From: Acidobacteriota bacterium
Lineage (GTDB): Bacteria; Acidobacteriota; Terriglobia; UBA7540
Reading direction: 5' to 3'
Assembly: GCA_021789565.1 (NCBI GenBank)
Contig: JAJYJL010000052.1
Coordinates: 1-15,040 of the forward strand
DNA: 15,040 nucleotides
The position numbers and the translations under genes are program-made. A model generated the notes under the pieces. That model was not told the origin of the DNA, did not search any database, and saw only the letters and a list, made by a program, of their open reading frames with translations. Shown one piece after another: positions 1 to 6,469 of the stretch (within the stretch, counting starts at the first letter, position 1; the number at the start of each line of letters is the position of its first letter).

Positions 1-30
1 GAGGTCATGAAACCGGTCAAAACCTGGCAT
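1..30 (-). CDS. Possible start of a leftward gene cut by the window edge
   Basis: Reading leftward, an ATG at position 30 is preceded by GGGGAGGGCTC, a strong Shine-Dalgarno sequence at normal spacing. The ten codons left in the window (MPGFDRFHDL) contain no stop. It lies 80 bases downstream of the galT stop on the same strand, so it could be the next gene of that operon. Ten residues are too few to name a product. The purine-rich site could also be chance, so this is a tentative call resting on the ribosome-binding site and operon position. Confidence 0.35.
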   Translation of the reverse strand, partial: MPGFDRFHDL

Positions 31-110
31 GAGCCCTCCCCATAGTGACGGAATGAAAACTCAACCCCGTGCAAATAAGGCACTTCGCTCACCTCTGCGC
101 GGAAGTTGGG

Positions 111-1109
111 CTAGCCGACGGCGACCTCTCGCAGGAAGGAAGCATTCTCTTCCGGCAGCGAGGTGTTGATAAACATGCCGGAGCCAAGTTCGAATCCTGC
201 CACCCTGGTCAGCCGCGGAATGATGCTCAAATACCAGTGGAAATACTTCACGCCGCAGGATTCTCTGGGAGCGGTCCGAATGGCGTAGTTGAAGTCCGGG
301 TTCATCAGTCCGTAATACAGTTTGGCCAGGGTCTGCCGCAGGATTCTCGCCAGGTCAGCCGCCTCCGCATCGCTGATTTCCGAGAAGCACGCCATGTGCC
401 TGCGAGGCATGATCAGCATGGAAAAAGGAGTAAGGGCCGCAAACTGAACGAACGTCACAAAGTGTTCGGTCTCCATGACGATGCGCGCACCTTCCCGCAA
501 TTCCACTTCAAGCACCCGGCAAAAGATGCATTCGCCGAATTCATCAAAGTGGTGCAGCGCGTTGATCATCCGGTCGCGGATCTGCGAGGTGATCACGGGA
601 GAGCCGATGATCTGGGAATGCGGATGCTCCAGCGAGGTCCCGGCGGCCAGGCCGTGGTTCTTGAAGATCGTGACCTGCTCGACCCTCGGGTCCTGGGAAG
701 CAAAATTGAACCGGTCCAGGTAAGCATCGATGAGCGTTTCAACCTGCGAATCTTCCAGCAGTGCGGTCGATTTGCTGTGGTCCGGGGATTCGATGATCAC
801 CTCATGGACGCCCACGCCGGTCACGGTTCGGCGAATACCCTCGAAGGTGCGCTGGCGTTCACCCTCGTAGGAAAGGGCGGAAAACTTGTTGGGCGTCACT
901 CGGACTTTCCATGAACCGTCGTTCGGAACCACCAGCGTCGCCGGAGGGGTCATCTGCTCGTTGCCGGGACAGAATGGGCAGGATTCGACATAGGCAGGGT
1001 TCACCCTTTTTCCGCCGTCTTTCCGGGCGAATTCCTGCGGGCGCTTGGCGCGCTCCGTAGCAATGATGACCCATTCACGGGTCAGAACGTTGTGGCGCAA
1101 TTCAGGCAT
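111..1109 (-). CDS. galT: Galactose-1-phosphate uridylyltransferase
   Basis: A 332-residue GalT, the normal family length. In the Leloir pathway this cytoplasmic enzyme exchanges UDP between UDP-glucose and galactose-1-phosphate through a uridylyl-histidine intermediate. Visible signatures are the N-terminal RHNVLTREWVIIATERAKRP, a zinc-type CPFC pair (C44, C47), a second CxxC (C194, C197), the active-site block EHPHSQ (161-166, with H164 the expected nucleophile) and HWYLSIIPRL (291-300). The triad is HPHSQ where the commonest form is HPHGQ, a variant in some bacterial lineages. The start ATG has AGGAAAGGAG just upstream. It lies 26 bases downstream of the SUMF1-fold gene on the same strand, so they are probably co-transcribed. 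Family assignment is secure. Strict preference for galactose-1-phosphate over another sugar phosphate is assumed. Confidence 0.93.
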   Translation of the reverse strand: MPELRHNVLTREWVIIATERAKRPQEFARKDGGKRVNPAYVESCPFCPGNEQMTPPATLVVPNDGSWKVRVTPNKFSALSYEGERQRTFEGIRRTVTGVGVHEVIIESPDHSKSTALLEDSQVETLIDAYLDRFNFASQDPRVEQVTIFKNHGLAAGTSLEHPHSQIIGSPVITSQIRDRMINALHHFDEFGECIFCRVLEVELREGARIVMETEHFVTFVQFAALTPFSMLIMPRRHMACFSEISDAEAADLARILRQTLAKLYYGLMNPDFNYAIRTAPRESCGVKYFHWYLSIIPRLTRVAGFELGSGMFINTSLPEENASFLREVAVG

Positions 1110-1135
1110 GGGAAAACTCCTTTCCTGAGCCTGGC

Positions 1136-1846
1136 TTACGAAACTTCACGAACCACGCGAAAGCCGTAATCCGCATACTGAAAGTCAGGCGGAATGCTGG
1201 ACCGTGCAGCGCAACGGCTCGCTTTGATGTGATGCCGCCAGGCCCCTCCGCGAGATGCTCGCCGCTCGCCAGATTCGGGACCGGCAGGATTGCTCTCTGG
1301 CGAGCTGGCATAGTATTCCCTTGAATACCAGTCCGCACACCACTCATGGACATTCTCGCAAATATCGTAAAGGCCAAAAACATTGGGCTTGCCCTGGCCC
1401 ACCGGCAGCGGCCCTGAAACTTTGCCCGTCCAACGGCGCACGTATTCGCTGCGGGCTTGCGGCGGTTCGTCGCCCCACGGATACAGAGCGCCGTCCTGCC
1501 CGCCCAGCGCGGCTTTCTCCCACTCAGCCTCGGTGGGCAATCGATACTTCCTGCCGCTCACCTGGCTCAGCCAGCCGCAGTATTCATCAGCCTCAAACCA
1601 GGTTACCGCCACCACCGGCTGGTCAGGATGGTTCATGTGCGGATTCGTCCATTCGGGCGGAACCGGATGTCCCGTGGCTTCCATGAACGCCGCCCAATCC
1701 CGATTCCGCACCTGGAAAACCGCCATTTCAAGCGCCTCAATCCAGACGCGATGGACAGGCTGCTCGTCGTCCCTGCCGGTGGCGCAGCCCATCTGGAATT
1801 CACCGGCGGGAATCAGCACGCAGCAAGGCTCAGAGATTTCGCTCAT
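1136..1846 (-). CDS. SUMF1/FGE-fold protein without the formylglycine-generating cysteines
   Basis: A 236-residue single-domain FGE-sulfatase (SUMF1/EgtB/PvdO-type) protein. Family landmarks in order: VLIPAGEFQMG (10-20), RLPTEAEWE (102-110), YPWGD (122-126), NVFGLYDICENVHEWCADWY (155-174), RGGAW (199-203), RCAARS (211-216) and DYGFRVVR (226-233). True formylglycine-generating enzymes carry two copper-binding cysteines between the RGG and RxAARS motifs. Here that stretch is RHHIKAS, with no cysteine, and C212 aligns with a later non-catalytic position. Formylglycine formation is therefore unlikely, and no sulfatase gene is nearby. It probably belongs to the large non-FGE branch of unknown function, which also includes iron-dependent oxygenases. 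No signal peptide, so cytoplasmic. An in-frame stop lies two codons before the ATG, which fixes the upstream limit. The Shine-Dalgarno is weak. It precedes galT by 26 bases. Confidence 0.87.
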   Translation of the reverse strand: MSEISEPCCVLIPAGEFQMGCATGRDDEQPVHRVWIEALEMAVFQVRNRDWAAFMEATGHPVPPEWTNPHMNHPDQPVVAVTWFEADEYCGWLSQVSGRKYRLPTEAEWEKAALGGQDGALYPWGDEPPQARSEYVRRWTGKVSGPLPVGQGKPNVFGLYDICENVHEWCADWYSREYYASSPESNPAGPESGERRASRGGAWRHHIKASRCAARSSIPPDFQYADYGFRVVREVS

Positions 1847-1931
1847 GCCTATTCACATCGTGTTCCGTTCAAGAAAGTTTAGTGCGCGTCGAACTTTGGA
1901 CACGGAGGAAGCTGCCTTCCTTTCAGCAGGA

Positions 1932-1949
1932 CCGGAAACGGCTTTCCGG
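1932..1949. other. Perfect 7-bp stem-loop between two leftward genes
   Basis: CCGGAAA and TTTCCGG form a perfect inverted repeat around a CGGC loop, 33 bases past the stop of the DapA-like gene and about 85 bases before the SUMF1-fold start. No T tract follows on either strand, so it is not a standard intrinsic terminator. It may protect a 3' end or mark processing between the two genes. Confidence 0.4.
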
Positions 1950-1981
1950 CGGTTGAGGAATCCGGGGTGGAGAGGCGCCAT

Positions 1982-2905
1982 TCACCTGCGCGCCGCTTCG
2001 CCCTTCAGCAGGCCCAGGTCCGCAAGCACACCCCGCAGTTCCTGGCGGTCCCCTTCAGGCAGCGGGGCCAGCGGCGGACGTACGCGTCCGGCGCTCAATC
2101 CGCAAAGGTTCATGGCTTCCTTGATGACCAGCGTGCGGTAGCCGGGCTTTTTAACGCGAAGGTCGTAAACCGCCATCGTTTCCTGGTCGACCACGCGCGA
2201 GGCTGCCTGCAATTCTCCGGCACGGAGATGCGCCAGAATCTTCCGGCAGGTTCCCGGCATAAAGTTGACGATGCCGCTGGTAAAGGCTTTGACTCCCAGC
2301 GCGAAATAACTCGGTGCGAGAATTTCTCCCACGCCGCACAGCAGCGCCATGCGGTCTCCCACGGCTCCCCACTGGCGGACGAACTGGTCCATATCTCCGT
2401 GCTCGTCTTTCATCCCCACAATGTTCGGCACTTCCGCCAGGCGGCGCAGCAGTAAAGGGCTGAAATTCGTCGAATGCGTCTGAAACAGGATCACGCCCAG
2501 CTTCGTTGCTTGCGCAATGGAGCGATAGTATCCAAACAGGCCATCGTCGTTGGCGTGGGTAAAGTAGGGAGGCAGCACCAGAACTCCGTCGGCGCCGTAG
2601 GCTTCCGCCGCTTGCGCCAGGTCGCGCGCAATCGGCATGGTGAATCCCACGCCTACCAGCACTGGCTTCCGGCCTTTAACCTCTTCCACCACAGCCCGCC
2701 CGATCGTTTTGTGCTCCTCGGGCGAGAGGGCATAAATTTCCCCGTTGCCGGCCAGCGGAACCACCACCTCGCAGTGTTCAGCCAGGAAGGCCGCATTCTG
2801 GCGCAATGCGTCCATGTCAACGCTCAAGTCGTCGCGGAACGGCGTCACGCCAAACCCCACAATTCCTTGAAGTGCAGATTTCAACTCTTCGCTGCCAAGT
2901 GCCAT
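1982..2905 (-). CDS. DapA-superfamily lyase, closest in pattern to 5-dehydro-4-deoxyglucarate dehydratase
   Basis: A 307-residue (alpha/beta)8-barrel class I aldolase-superfamily protein. The Schiff-base lysine is K166 in NIVGMKDEHGD (161-171). The C-terminal GLSAGRVRPPL (269-279) and AFTSGIVNFMP (207-217) resemble the 5-dehydro-4-deoxyglucarate dehydratase branch (KDGDH, which makes 2,5-dioxopentanoate) more than lysine-pathway DapA. Two active-site departures are visible. The carboxylate-binding TT-GE loop reads GNGE (53-56). The usual YN(V/R) motif carrying the proton-relay tyrosine reads FQT (141-143), so that tyrosine is missing. Substrate is therefore uncertain. A longer TTG-initiated reading begins at 2923, but GGGAGG lies inside that extension, seven bases before the ATG at 2905, so I use 2905. 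It heads the leftward block with the SUMF1-fold protein and galT, consistent with carbohydrate or sugar-acid catabolism. Confidence 0.85.
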   Translation of the reverse strand: MALGSEELKSALQGIVGFGVTPFRDDLSVDMDALRQNAAFLAEHCEVVVPLAGNGEIYALSPEEHKTIGRAVVEEVKGRKPVLVGVGFTMPIARDLAQAAEAYGADGVLVLPPYFTHANDDGLFGYYRSIAQATKLGVILFQTHSTNFSPLLLRRLAEVPNIVGMKDEHGDMDQFVRQWGAVGDRMALLCGVGEILAPSYFALGVKAFTSGIVNFMPGTCRKILAHLRAGELQAASRVVDQETMAVYDLRVKKPGYRTLVIKEAMNLCGLSAGRVRPPLAPLPEGDRQELRGVLADLGLLKGEAARR

Positions 2906-2935
2906 GTGGACCCTCCCAAACAAAAACGTTCACTC

Positions 2936-2964
2936 ATTGTCTAAGATTGCATTTTCAGGCGCAA
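2936..2964 (-). promoter_or_regulatory. Possible sigma70 promoter for the DapA-like gene
   Basis: On the minus strand TTGCGC (2964-2959) and GACAAT (2941-2936) are separated by exactly 17 bases, each matching four of six consensus positions. Transcription would start about 25 bases before the GGGAGG ribosome-binding site. The match is modest. Confidence 0.3.
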
Positions 2965-2982
2965 AAAAGAAACCCCCAAATC

Positions 2983-3010
2983 CAGGCGAAGCAACGCCGC
3001 CCTTCGCCTG
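2983..3010. promoter_or_regulatory. 9-bp inverted repeat in a divergent intergenic region
   Basis: CAGGCGAAG (2983-2991) and CTTCGCCTG (3002-3010) are perfect inverted arms around a 10-base spacer. The site lies just upstream of the candidate leftward promoter, in the gap between the DapA-like gene and the methyltransferase gene. Position and symmetry fit a dimeric repressor operator. On the minus strand a T6 run (2970-2960 area) follows after a gap, so an attenuator is the alternative. Confidence 0.4.
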
Positions 3011-3057
3011 AGGCAAAGAGTTCCATACCAGAGTCGGCTGGATCCCACAACCGCCTG

Positions 3058-3071
3058 TTGGGACTTCCCAA
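3058..3071. promoter_or_regulatory. 14-bp palindrome upstream of the methyltransferase gene
   Basis: TTGGGA-CT-TCCCAA is a perfect palindrome about 65 bases before the methyltransferase start. A two-base centre is too tight for a stable RNA loop, so a protein-binding site is the more natural reading. No matching second copy is seen nearby. Confidence 0.3.
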
Positions 3072-3135
3072 GAAAGGAGCATTCTATTACATTCAGGTAA
3101 GCTAAGGTGACGCAGAAGGAGTCGTAAGAAAGGTT

Positions 3136-3924
3136 ATGTCAAAGAAACACCAGGCAACAGTTCAAAACCAATTTGCGAGCACGGCGGAAGCATTCTCAAA
3201 GTTTGCCGTGCGCGACACCCCGGAAATAATCGCCGAAAAAGTTCAATTCCTGAAGCCGCAGCCCGAAATGGTTTTTCTTGATGTCGCTTGCGGGCCGGGC
3301 GCGCTGGTTCTGGCCATGGCGCCGGCGCTTCAGTATGCATTCGGGATGGACCTGACCTGCGAAATGCTGCGCATGGCCCGGCAGTTCCAGGAGGAAAGGG
3401 AGGTCCCCAATGCCGCCTACGTCTGCGGCGAAGGCGAAAAGATTCCCTATGCCGACTCCACTTTCGATCTGGTGAGCTGCCAGTATGCCTTCCACCACAT
3501 CCCAAAGCCCGAACTTGTTCTACAGGACATGATGCGAGTGACTAAGCCGGAGGGGCGCATTTTTGTGGATGACACGCTGGGACCCGAGAGCGATGAAAAG
3601 TTCGAGTTGCACAACCGGATTGAAGTGGTTCGCGATCCCTCCCATACGCGGTCGCTGAGGCTCACCACCTTCTTGCGCATGTTTGATGAGTTGGGCCTGG
3701 AGATCATTTCTCAGTCTTTCAGGCGTCACCGGCGCTCCTTCAACCACTGGATGCGGCGCGCGGGGCATCCTCCCGGTGACAAGCGCTACGTGGAAGCCCG
3801 CAGGCTTATTGAAAAATCCGCAGCAGGCAATAAAGCGGGCTTTTCACCGGAAGTAAAGGGTGACGACATTGAGATTATCCACAACGAAGCAATGTTTCTG
3901 GTGGCCCGTCGCGGCGAGTCGTAG
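3136..3924 (+). CDS. Class I SAM-dependent methyltransferase (UbiE/Methyltransf_11 type)
   Basis: A 262-residue Rossmann-fold methyltransferase. Motif I is LDVACGPG (48-55), the acidic residue binding the SAM ribose is D72 in GMDLT, the adenine-contact region is around GEGEKIPYADSTFDLV (98-113), and SCQYAFHHI (114-122) followed by MMRVTKPEGRIFVDD (132-146) is the motif II/III pattern typical of UbiE-like enzymes. The substrate cannot be read from sequence. UbiE-like proteins methylate quinones, lipids or small metabolites, and no quinone gene is nearby. Cytoplasmic, no signal. A GAAAGG lies four bases before the ATG and AAGGAG about 14 bases before. It is the only rightward gene in the first 10 kb and ends 16 bases from the convergent permease stop. 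Confidence 0.88.
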   Translation: MSKKHQATVQNQFASTAEAFSKFAVRDTPEIIAEKVQFLKPQPEMVFLDVACGPGALVLAMAPALQYAFGMDLTCEMLRMARQFQEEREVPNAAYVCGEGEKIPYADSTFDLVSCQYAFHHIPKPELVLQDMMRVTKPEGRIFVDDTLGPESDEKFELHNRIEVVRDPSHTRSLRLTTFLRMFDELGLEIISQSFRRHRRSFNHWMRRAGHPPGDKRYVEARRLIEKSAAGNKAGFSPEVKGDDIEIIHNEAMFLVARRGES

Positions 3925-3940
3925 CCCAGACTGAATTCAA

Positions 3941-5320
3941 TCAAAGGCCGCCGAGGCTCCCCTCGCCTCCCTCGTTGAGAAACGGCCACTCGCCTTTCTT
4001 GCGCGCGCGGAAAAGGTAGGCTGCGGTGCCGACTAGAAACACCAACAGAGCGAAGAACAGCGCTCCCCGCGCTGAAGTTGACAGAATGTAGAGCCATCCA
4101 AACAGGGAAATGATGCCGGGAATCGGGTAGAACCACATCTTGAAGGGGCGCGCCATGTCCGGCTGCTTGAATCGCAGGACAAAGAAGCCGACCGCCTGCG
4201 GCAGATATTGCAGAAGCACGCGCGTGGCCACCAGGCTGACGATCACTTCCGGCAAGTTCAGCAGGCTGAAGCCCGAAGCAATCAATCCCAGAGTGACCAG
4301 CGACACGTGCGGGATATCGTGTTTGGGATGCAGCCGCGCAAACACCCTGAAGAAGTTCCCATCGGCGGCGGCGGCATAAGGAATGCGCGAATAGCCCAGC
4401 AACAGCGAGAAAGCGGAAGCGAAGGCGATCCAGAGCATCAGCAGGGTCATCAACTGGCCCGCAAAATGGCCATGGAGTTTCTGGATGTATTCCGAAGCGA
4501 TAAAGTTGCTATGCTGCGCTTCGCGCCAGGGAATCACGCTGAGGATGGAGGTATTCATCAGGATGTAGATGACGGCCACCGCCCCGATGGAAAACAGGAT
4601 GGCCAGTGGAATGATGCGCCCCGGCTCGCGAATCTCCTCCGCCAGATAGCAGACGTTGTAGTAGCCGAAGTAGTCGTAGAGCGCGTAGAGCGTGGCATGG
4701 CCCAGGCCCGCCCAGAAAATCACGTTCAGATGGAAGGCTCCGGGCGGGAAATCAAAAATGCGGGAGGCGCTCAGGTGCGGCAGCCCGGAAAGGATAATCC
4801 AGAAGCAACCGACCAGCACGCCTCCCAGCATGATGACGGAAAGGTTTCCGACCGTTCGGATCCGCCGGTAGAGCACCAGGATGAGCACCAGGGGAATCAT
4901 CGAGGCGAAGATGCGCACTTCCCAGGGCGTCATTCCCGGAACGAGGTAATGGAAATAGTTGGCAAATCCGATGCTGCCGCTGGCCACCGAGAGCGGCGCC
5001 GAAAACATGATCTGCCAGACCACCAGGAATGAAAGCCAGCGGCCGGCTCCCCTGGGCCCGAACGCTTCCCGCAGATAGTGGTAACTGCCGCCCGCTTTGG
5101 GCATGGCGGCGCCCAGTTCCGCCCACACCAGGCCGTCGCAAACAGCCAGCGCGGCCCCGACCAGCCATCCCAGCATCGCCTGCGGGCCGCCCATCGTCGC
5201 CAGAAAAAGCGGAATGGTGATGAACGGGCCGATCCCCACCATGTCCGTGATGGCAAGCGAGGTGGCGTGGAGAAATCCCAGTTCGCGCCGCAGGCCCGCT
5301 TTGTGTACAGGTTCTGCCAT
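3941..5320 (-). CDS. APC-superfamily amino acid permease
   Basis: A 459-residue integral membrane protein with about twelve hydrophobic segments, the usual length and topology for the amino acid-polyamine-organocation superfamily. The first-helix substrate motif is MVGIGPFITIP (27-37), followed by the helix 2-3 loop AELGAAMPKAGGSYHYLREAFG (67-88). The conserved AEEIREPGRIIPLAI (227-241) is the typical cytoplasmic APC signature after helix 6. Charged residues cluster at both termini. The pattern is LAT/YfnA-like, but the transported amino acid cannot be assigned. The start ATG has GGGTGA at short spacing. It lies 183 bases downstream of the anti-sigma stop on the same strand, so co-transcription with the sigma operon is possible but not shown. 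Confidence 0.9.
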   Translation of the reverse strand: MAEPVHKAGLRRELGFLHATSLAITDMVGIGPFITIPLFLATMGGPQAMLGWLVGAALAVCDGLVWAELGAAMPKAGGSYHYLREAFGPRGAGRWLSFLVVWQIMFSAPLSVASGSIGFANYFHYLVPGMTPWEVRIFASMIPLVLILVLYRRIRTVGNLSVIMLGGVLVGCFWIILSGLPHLSASRIFDFPPGAFHLNVIFWAGLGHATLYALYDYFGYYNVCYLAEEIREPGRIIPLAILFSIGAVAVIYILMNTSILSVIPWREAQHSNFIASEYIQKLHGHFAGQLMTLLMLWIAFASAFSLLLGYSRIPYAAAADGNFFRVFARLHPKHDIPHVSLVTLGLIASGFSLLNLPEVIVSLVATRVLLQYLPQAVGFFVLRFKQPDMARPFKMWFYPIPGIISLFGWLYILSTSARGALFFALLVFLVGTAAYLFRARKKGEWPFLNEGGEGSLGGL

Positions 5321-5503
5321 CGTTCACCCCACAGCCGTCTCAAACCGCGCCGACTATCCGCGCCCGGCGGTTGGGCCAATGTCGCTTTGGAAATTCCGGG
5401 AATCCGTTCAGGAGTTTTCAACTCTGGGACCGTTGCCCGTGTCCCCGCACCTGGATTTGATCGAACCCCACAGCACTTGCGGCCGGAACACAACAGCCCC
5501 TAC

Positions 5504-5731
5504 TTAAGCCTCGCGGAGGCCGTGCAAAATATCAGTCTTCACCTGCGCTGGAGGCTTGCGACTTTTTGAGCCGGAGAGCACAAAATAGACAGACTGGGTG
5601 GCCTCGCGCAGATGGTCCAGGCAGTAGGGGCAGCCTCGCTCAAGGTGCTCCTTCATCTCCGCCGTCTCCTTCGGCTTCAGCAAGCCCAGCAGGAACAGCT
5701 CATAAACGTCGTCTAGATATTGGCACTCCAT
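5504..5731 (-). CDS. Short zinc-finger anti-sigma factor, soluble
   Basis: A 75-residue protein that looks like only the cytoplasmic sigma-binding domain of an anti-sigma factor. C3 and the H29-x4-C34-x2-C37 block (EHLERGCPYC) form a probable zinc site like the ZAS/RskA type, with helix YELFLLGLLKPKETAEM (10-26) before it. The end, KPPAQVKTDILHGLREA, resembles the linker that in larger homologues precedes a transmembrane helix and periplasmic domain. Here a TAA follows at once, with no membrane segment. Its ATG lies inside the last codons of the sigma gene (19-base overlap), a translational-coupling arrangement, and its own Shine-Dalgarno is weak. It most likely binds and restrains the adjacent ECF sigma factor, sensing something in the cytoplasm. 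It could also be a truncated remnant. Confidence 0.78.
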   Translation of the reverse strand: MECQYLDDVYELFLLGLLKPKETAEMKEHLERGCPYCLDHLREATQSVYFVLSGSKSRKPPAQVKTDILHGLREA

Positions 5732-6327
5732 GTTCCCATCACAGCGCGCAGGCGGTGTCGCAAAAAGCGCAGCCCGGCGCGCAATTCATGCTCAATGCGG
5801 CCCGGAGGCTGGTCAACCTGGCGGGAGATTTCGGTTTCCGTAAACCCTTTCACAATCGCCACCTGCAGCAACTCACTTTGGGGCCCGGGCAGGCGGCGGA
5901 CCAGCTTCTCCAGAAGATGCCGCCGTTTTTCAACCTTTTCAATGTCGGCGGGCCGGGGCATCCAGGAATTCAGTTTCATCAACCACTTCAGGCGGGAATG
6001 GGCCGTGGTTTTCAAGCCGTTCTGCGCGCGCTGCCGATCCACGGCCTTTGCTCGGGCCTCCATGGCAAGCCAGACCGCCACGCTGCCGCCGGATACTTGG
6101 ATCCGTTTTGCGTCCCGCCACAGGCGGGCGAAAACCTCTTTGAGGATTTCCTGTGCGGCCTGGCGGTCAGAAACAATTTCCGAGATCAGCCCGTAGAGGC
6201 CGGGCGCGGCAAGGTCGTAGAGCTGGGCCAGCGTCGCTTCGTCATGCTGCGCGATGCCCGCCAGCAGTTCCTGGGTTGTGGGTTCCTGAGCCATGTTTTC
6301 AACTCGCAGAGCCCGTGGCAGAGGCAT
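5713..6327 (-). CDS. ECF-type RNA polymerase sigma factor
   Basis: A 204-residue sigma70-family protein with only regions 2 and 4, the extracytoplasmic-function type. Region 2 spans roughly 33-100 (ATLAQLYDLAAPGLYGLISE, then a QEILKEVFARLW core-binding segment at 59-70). Region 4 spans roughly 138-193 (KLVRRLPGPQSELLQVAIVK, then the helix-turn-helix FTETEISRQVDQPPGRIEHE). It would direct RNA polymerase to stress-type promoters and be held inactive by the overlapping anti-sigma product. The ATG at 6327 has AGGTGA at good spacing. An internal ATG at 6294 has no comparable site. Compared with common ECF proteins, the linker between regions 2 and 4 is basic and the helix-turn-helix is divergent. 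No self-directed promoter could be recognised in the 142 bases upstream. Confidence 0.88.
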   Translation of the reverse strand: MPLPRALRVENMAQEPTTQELLAGIAQHDEATLAQLYDLAAPGLYGLISEIVSDRQAAQEILKEVFARLWRDAKRIQVSGGSVAVWLAMEARAKAVDRQRAQNGLKTTAHSRLKWLMKLNSWMPRPADIEKVEKRRHLLEKLVRRLPGPQSELLQVAIVKGFTETEISRQVDQPPGRIEHELRAGLRFLRHRLRAVMGTWSANI

Positions 6328-6422
6328 GATTCACCTGGGAATTTCTATTTCGCCCCGAGGCGGAAAGGCTGGCCCGGCGTTGACAATTCGTTGCCGGATC
6401 TGCGCGCCCGGGGTCAGAGGAT

Positions 6423-6439
6423 CGGCCGCAGGCAGGCCG
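6423..6439. other. Small GC-rich stem-loop after the first Gfo/Idh gene
   Basis: CGGCC and GGCCG flank a seven-base loop about 30 bases past the oxidoreductase stop (leftward reading) and before the sigma gene. There is no T tract. It may be a weak pause or RNA-end structure, and chance in GC-rich DNA is also possible. Confidence 0.2.
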
Positions 6440-6469
6440 CTGGTTGAAGTGGCCGCTCGTAGCGCCCGC

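Noticed and set aside
69..914. A 281-codon rightward open frame
   Set aside because: It is antisense to galT, whose motifs are unmistakable. The translation has no recognisable domain and there is no ribosome-binding site. GC-rich codon use commonly opens such shadow frames.
1136..1846. Annotation as a true formylglycine-generating enzyme
   Set aside because: The two catalytic cysteines required for that activity are absent and there is no sulfatase in the window.
1982..2923. Longer start at TTG 2923 for the DapA-like gene
   Set aside because: The added six codons contain the GGGAGG ribosome-binding site that serves the ATG at 2905.
5566..6447. A 293-codon rightward open frame across the sigma/anti-sigma genes
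   Set aside because: It is antisense to two genes with clear domains and overlapping-operon structure. The translated product is low in recognisable motifs.
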